Shown in pieces: positions 60,467 to 64,000 of a DNA stretch of 64,000 bases; positions within the stretch are counted from its first letter, which is position 1; each line of letters begins with the position of its first letter. The notes beneath the pieces are model-generated. The model worked only from the letters and a program-made list of their open reading frames with translations. It made no database searches and was not told where the DNA came from. The position numbers and the translations under genes were made by a program. The DNA is from Bacteroidota bacterium (GTDB lineage: Bacteria > Bacteroidota > Bacteroidia > Chitinophagales > Chitinophagaceae). The stretch is from contig CANHGW010000010.1 of NCBI GenBank assembly GCA_947460175.1, positions 1-64,000 on the forward strand. The letters are read 5' to 3'.

Positions 60467-62086
60467 CTATTGCGTAATTTGGGTTAAAAACTTGATTAAT
60501 AATTCATTGTATTGATATGGACATACAGGCTTTGTCTTTATTAACTTTTTAATCAATTGGATATTCAGTGTAGGTTTCTTTTTTAAAACCTTTACTAAAA
60601 ATGCCATATCCTCTAATACTATTGTTTCACTTTTAGTAAAATGGAATTTCGAATTGAAATGTGATAATAATTCATGTTTAGTGTGCTCTATCGCCTCCGT
60701 TCGATTACCATTGTACTTGCTTGAAATCAACTTAGTTATAGTAGATTTTATATCACCTAAATCGGTTGGAATACTATTCGCATATTGCAATGCAATATTG
60801 CTTTTTGTAAATTGTAATAATATTTTTTCACTGCTTCTATACCCAATGTTGTTTTTGATTTTTTCATGTTCATGTTCTGCCAACTGAAACAAGCTTGAAT
60901 TTACGGGTCTAAAACCATATCGATAATAAAACCAAAATGCACCCGTTCGAATACCATCAGGATTATCAAGACCATACTGATAAGGCTCTACGTCAATATA
61001 GGTCAACTTAAAAACTTGTTTATATACCCGTAATAATTGACACATCATATAACCGGATTCACCACCACGAAAGGCTTCAAAAATATTTAATCCGAACATG
61101 GCTCGTTGACCAAAAATCCAACTTCCTCCATAAGCAGCCGGAAATCCATTTTTAAATAACGTATATCCAATATATGATTGCAATGGCAATTGTCTGTATT
61201 CATTCATACCATATATTGCAATTGAAATTCCTCGATCCAATTCATATAAACGAAGTGTAGACAAATCCATGTAAGTAGATGGATCGGTTTCGCGTAATGT
61301 CAACGTAAGTGAATGTTGAACGACTTTAGCTATCTCTTCTTTTTGTCCAAGTGAAAGCTGAACTGGTTTTGGTAATGGCAATTCAATCAATTGTTGAGAA
61401 TCAAATTTTTTCAGCAATTGATTCTGAAAAAATACATTTTGAACAGCCATTCGATTATAGCTTCTTGAAAACAACGGGTTACTAGGTGCTACTTCAACAA
61501 ATAGTTTCATGGATTCCCATAAATAATCTTTAATAGATGGCTGAGCGTTCAAGGTCGAAAATTCATTCAATAGAAAATTTAACTGCTGGTTAGGAGGGAT
61601 TCCCAAGGCATTCAATAATTCATTATTCCCTAGTCCTGCTGTTGTTTCATCTTTTTCCAAAGCAGGCAAGGTCATTTTCAAAAGCGTATTTAAATCGACG
61701 CCTTCTTCTTCATACGAATCAATGGATAATTGAATCGATTGATCTTGTTGAAGTTGATAAAATAAATCATGCGAAAATCGTGTAAGTAAATTAGTATAAG
61801 GCAACCCTGTGTCATTGTATTTCTGCCGATCCTTTTTCGAACAATTTTTCAAATAGAGAGTGATTCGTTTAAATTCTTTTTCAACTAATTGGAGTATTTG
61901 TTTATTTTCAGGATGAGAAGCTAAAAACAACAACACTTCATGATACTCGACCAACTGAGTAGGTGCTTTCCATTGTGCGATTGCAATAGATTTAAGTAAT
62001 TGAATTTTGAATGGTACTTGTGTACCATCCATCAAATAAATGATTTCTTTCAATTGCTTCAATAATTGCTGAAAGGATAATTTCAT
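60467..62086 (-). CDS. Large cytosolic protein of unknown function, possible GNAT-like region
   Basis: I do not recognise a family for this 539-residue protein. There is no signal peptide or membrane segment. The first half is helical and Leu/Gln-rich. The region about 270-405 is the best conserved-looking part: ISIAIYGMNEY, GFPAAYGGSWIFG, LNIFEAFRGGESGYMMCQLLR, IDVEPYQYGLDNPDG, and FWFYYRYGFRPVN. The order strand, RGGESGY loop and helix, then FYYRYGFRP, loosely recalls an acetyltransferase fold. The C-terminus is again helical and Lys-rich. The gene is monocistronic; a -7 box (TAGATTTG) ends 5 bases before its ATG. Confidence 0.7.
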   Translation of the reverse strand: MKLSFQQLLKQLKEIIYLMDGTQVPFKIQLLKSIAIAQWKAPTQLVEYHEVLLFLASHPENKQILQLVEKEFKRITLYLKNCSKKDRQKYNDTGLPYTNLLTRFSHDLFYQLQQDQSIQLSIDSYEEEGVDLNTLLKMTLPALEKDETTAGLGNNELLNALGIPPNQQLNFLLNEFSTLNAQPSIKDYLWESMKLFVEVAPSNPLFSRSYNRMAVQNVFFQNQLLKKFDSQQLIELPLPKPVQLSLGQKEEIAKVVQHSLTLTLRETDPSTYMDLSTLRLYELDRGISIAIYGMNEYRQLPLQSYIGYTLFKNGFPAAYGGSWIFGQRAMFGLNIFEAFRGGESGYMMCQLLRVYKQVFKLTYIDVEPYQYGLDNPDGIRTGAFWFYYRYGFRPVNSSLFQLAEHEHEKIKNNIGYRSSEKILLQFTKSNIALQYANSIPTDLGDIKSTITKLISSKYNGNRTEAIEHTKHELLSHFNSKFHFTKSETIVLEDMAFLVKVLKKKPTLNIQLIKKLIKTKPVCPYQYNELLIKFLTQITQ

Positions 62087-62091
62087 TTATA

Positions 62092-62099
62092 CAAATCTA
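62092..62099 (-). promoter_or_regulatory. -7 promoter box next to the start of the 539-residue protein gene
   Basis: The minus strand reads TAGATTTG and ends 5 bases before the ATG at 62086, predicting a near-leaderless transcript. Confidence 0.5.
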
Positions 62100-62138
62100 C
62101 AAAATGTGTAATGAGATTGTATACATAAGCTAAACAAA

Positions 62139-62162
62139 AAAGCCACCAATTAAGGTGGCTTT
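62139..62162 (-). terminator. Terminator of queA
   Basis: AAAGCCACC and GGTGGCTTT form a 9-bp stem around AATTAA, followed on the minus strand by more T. It lies 23 bases past the queA stop. Confidence 0.88.
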
Positions 62163-62184
62163 ATGTTTATTATTTTAAAATAAA

Positions 62185-63234
62185 TTAGATAATCAACATG
62201 GCATCGCCATAAGAGAAAAATCTGTATTTATTTTTAATAGCTACTTTGTATGCTTCCATTGTTAAATCATAACCCATAAATGCAGTTACCATTATCAACA
62301 AACTTGTTTTAGGCAAATGAAAATTAGTAATCAATGAATTTGTCAATGCGAAATCATATGGTGGTGATATAAATACATTGGTCCAACCTTCGGATGGTTT
62401 CAACATACCTTGAGTCGTAATAGAGGACTCAACTGCACGTATAGATGTAGTACCAATGGCACATATCTTACGACCTTCTTCTTTGGCTTTATTGACAGTT
62501 TTACAAGCATACTCGTCTACTGCGTAAAACTCAGCATCCATTTTATGTTTTGAAATATCTTCTACTTCGATTGGTCGGAAAGTACCTAAACCAGTGTGAA
62601 GTGTAACTTCTGCAAATCGGATTCCTTTGATCTCAAGACGCTTGATTAATTCGCGGCTAAAGTGAAAACCAGCTGTAGGAGCTGCAACAGCACCTTCATG
62701 CTTTGCATAGACTGTTTGATATCGCTCCTTGTCCAAATCCTCAGGCTTACGCTTGATATATCTTGGCAAAGGTGTTTCACCCATATTGTCTAAGATCGTT
62801 TTCAACTCATCGTTTGACCCTTCAAACAAAAAACGAATTGTACGACCTCTTGAAGTTGTATTGTCTACCACTTCAGCTACTAATGAATTGTCAGCTCCAA
62901 AATATAGTTTATTACCAACACGTATTTTACGAGCCGGCTCTACGACTACATCCCAAAGTCTGTTTTGTTTATTTAACTCTCTTAAAAGAAAAACCTCGAT
63001 TTTAGCTCCGGTTTTTTCTTTTCTTCCATATAAGCGTGCATTGAATACCTTTGTATTGTTGGCTATCATCACGTCTTTGTCATCAAAATAGTCTTGAACG
63101 TCTTTGAACATTTTATGTTCGATTTTGCCGGTGTCTTTATGAACAACCATCAATTTACTTTCATCTCTATTTTTAGCGGGATATTGAGCTATCAGATTTA
63201 AAGGTAAATCATAAACGAATTGTGATAACTTCAT
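62185..63234 (-). CDS. queA: S-adenosylmethionine:tRNA ribosyltransferase-isomerase
   Basis: The 349-residue protein begins with the QueA N-terminus [20 protein letters not shown]. It carries [15 protein letters not shown], the [18 protein letters not shown] block (split around 179-196), [18 protein letters not shown], and the end [20 protein letters not shown]. It transfers the ribosyl part of SAM to preQ1 in tRNA, making epoxyqueuosine. It works in the same pathway as QueD and FolE encoded at 28.2-29.3 kb, though not in their operon. A -7 box lies 19 bases upstream. Confidence 0.96.
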   Translation of the reverse strand: MKLSQFVYDLPLNLIAQYPAKNRDESKLMVVHKDTGKIEHKMFKDVQDYFDDKDVMIANNTKVFNARLYGRKEKTGAKIEVFLLRELNKQNRLWDVVVEPARKIRVGNKLYFGADNSLVAEVVDNTTSRGRTIRFLFEGSNDELKTILDNMGETPLPRYIKRKPEDLDKERYQTVYAKHEGAVAAPTAGFHFSRELIKRLEIKGIRFAEVTLHTGLGTFRPIEVEDISKHKMDAEFYAVDEYACKTVNKAKEEGRKICAIGTTSIRAVESSITTQGMLKPSEGWTNVFISPPYDFALTNSLITNFHLPKTSLLIMVTAFMGYDLTMEAYKVAIKNKYRFFSYGDAMLII

Positions 63235-63252
63235 GTATTGAATTTAAGGGCG

Positions 63253-63260
63253 CAAAAGTA
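63253..63260 (-). promoter_or_regulatory. -7 promoter box of queA
   Basis: The minus strand reads TACTTTTG, a perfect TAnnTTTG match, 18 bases before the queA ATG. Confidence 0.55.
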
Positions 63261-63374
63261 GGTAAAATTCGTCGAAAAACTAGATTTATTTTGAAAAGTT
63301 GAGCTTTGGCCTCGATTTATAGGCTATAAGGCAAAAATACACTATGCTACATATTGTTTTTCTATCATTGTGGT

Positions 63375-64000
63375 ATGGAACCTATTAGTATTTTTTGGTT
63401 TAGAAGAGACCTCAGATTGCATGATAATGCAGGTCTTTTTCATGCTTTGAAAGAAAATGAGCGAGTACAGCCTATTTTCATTTTCGACAAATCTATATTG
63501 GAAGAACTGCCTGAAAATGATGCTAGAGTTGACTTTATATACCAGTCACTCGAAAAAATACAATCTGAATTAAAGGAAATTGGATGTAGTTTATTGGTAT
63601 TGCATAATCATCCATTGGAGGCTTTTCATACACTAACAGAACGCTATACAATCAAAAATGTTATTACAAATCATGATTATGAACCTTATGCACAAAAAAG
63701 AGATAAGGAAATAGAAGCATATCTTCAATCAAAACACATTCAATTCAAAACATACAAAGATCAAGTGATTTTTGAAAAAAATGAAATCGTCAAAGATGAT
63801 CAAACACCTTATACAGTTTATACCCCGTATAGCAAACGATGGAAGGCTGCATTAAAGGATGAAAACCTTGCGTCCTTTTCTAATGAATCCTATTTCGATC
63901 ATTTTGAAAAATCGTCATATAGTATGCCCACTTTGGGTGAAATAGGATTTAAAAAAAGTCAACAGACATTTCCACTATCTGACACTGTAAGTTCCATTAT
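63375..64000 (+). CDS. Cryptochrome/DNA photolyase, N-terminal part
   Basis: The gene starts at the ATG at 63375 and runs off the window after 208 codons without a stop. The photolyase N-terminal alpha/beta domain is clear: ISIFWFRRDLRLHDNAGL (about 4-21), PIFIFDKSIL, and VITNHDYEPYAQKRDKEI, where the antenna chromophore binds, then YTVYTPYSKRWK. CPD photolyases repair UV dimers using blue light. The FAD-binding helical domain that would separate photolyase from cryptochrome lies beyond the end. Confidence 0.93.
   Translation, partial: MEPISIFWFRRDLRLHDNAGLFHALKENERVQPIFIFDKSILEELPENDARVDFIYQSLEKIQSELKEIGCSLLVLHNHPLEAFHTLTERYTIKNVITNHDYEPYAQKRDKEIEAYLQSKHIQFKTYKDQVIFEKNEIVKDDQTPYTVYTPYSKRWKAALKDENLASFSNESYFDHFEKSSYSMPTLGEIGFKKSQQTFPLSDTVSSI

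Noticed and set aside
1-64000. CRISPR array, prophage, toxin-antitoxin or known defence system
   Set aside because: No regularly spaced direct repeats, no cas, phage structural, nuclease-helicase or toxin-antitoxin pair was visible on either strand.

Overview
The window is chromosomal DNA from a member of the Bacteroidota, probably near the Chitinophagales or Sphingobacteriales. The evidence is: at least seven secreted proteins ending in a type IX secretion (T9SS) sorting domain; a fused SecDF; a fused SpmA/SpmB-type protein; DUF4476 and choice-of-anchor-L families; the futalosine route to menaquinone; and many genes preceded by the Bacteroidota -7 promoter element TAnnTTTG. The DNA is AT-rich by eye. 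I found no rRNA, tRNA, CRISPR array, intact insertion sequence or prophage gene.

Layout. 1-9.1 kb: the edge of an RNase H gene, a YcbB-type L,D-transpeptidase, an ECF sigma/membrane/periplasmic-sensor trio, then an MBL hydrolase, rodA, mrdA and a DUF4476 gene. 9.2-15.7 kb: htpG, a small lipoprotein, a threonine dehydrogenase-like SDR, a YkgJ protein, secG and a Spm fusion. 15.7-33.8 kb: a secretome block (CotH-like protein, PorE-like PD40 protein, two tandem giant T9SS adhesin-like paralogues, an alpha/beta hydrolase with Asp at the nucleophile position, a choice-of-anchor-L protein). Within this block lie queD-folE and mqnB-mqnD-elaA. 34-41.8 kb: translation and secretion genes (rplK-rplA-rplJ-rplL, a lone CoA-transferase B subunit, infC, an RRM protein, secDF). 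42-52.3 kb: a BLUF photoreceptor, a MauE-thioredoxin fusion, an exonuclease, a GT2 glycosyltransferase, a CDP-sugar operon (rfbF-rfbG-rmlC-like-rmlD-like), an orphan LytTR regulator, pth, a FAH-family hydrolase and a polyprenyl synthetase. 52.4-60.4 kb: a looser accessory stretch with long spacers, dispersed repeats, a GH18 chitinase, a sugar 3-dehydrase-like PLP enzyme, a 105-bp inverted-repeat element and a frameshifted DUF6445 gene. 60.4-64 kb: an unknown 539-residue protein, queA and the first third of a photolyase.

Shared pathways. RodA and PBP2 form the elongasome glycan polymerase/cross-linking pair; the L,D-transpeptidase acts on the same wall. QueD, FolE and QueA belong to queuosine synthesis. 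MqnB and MqnD are two steps of futalosine menaquinone synthesis, and the polyprenyl synthetase could supply a side chain. RfbF, RfbG and the two RmlC/RmlD-like enzymes make a CDP-activated deoxy sugar; together with the His-type DegT enzyme 9 kb away they could make a CDP-3,6-dideoxyhexose. SecDF, SecG and the PorE-like protein serve export of the T9SS cargo. BLUF and photolyase suggest life in light.

The most unusual items are the dispersed repeats and inverted-repeat element at 53-59.2 kb, the DUF6445 frameshift, the Ser-to-Asp change in the secreted hydrolase, mosaic identity between the tandem giant genes, the VPxGYF-repeat partner of the ECF sigma factor, and -7 promoter boxes placed so close to start codons that several transcripts look leaderless.
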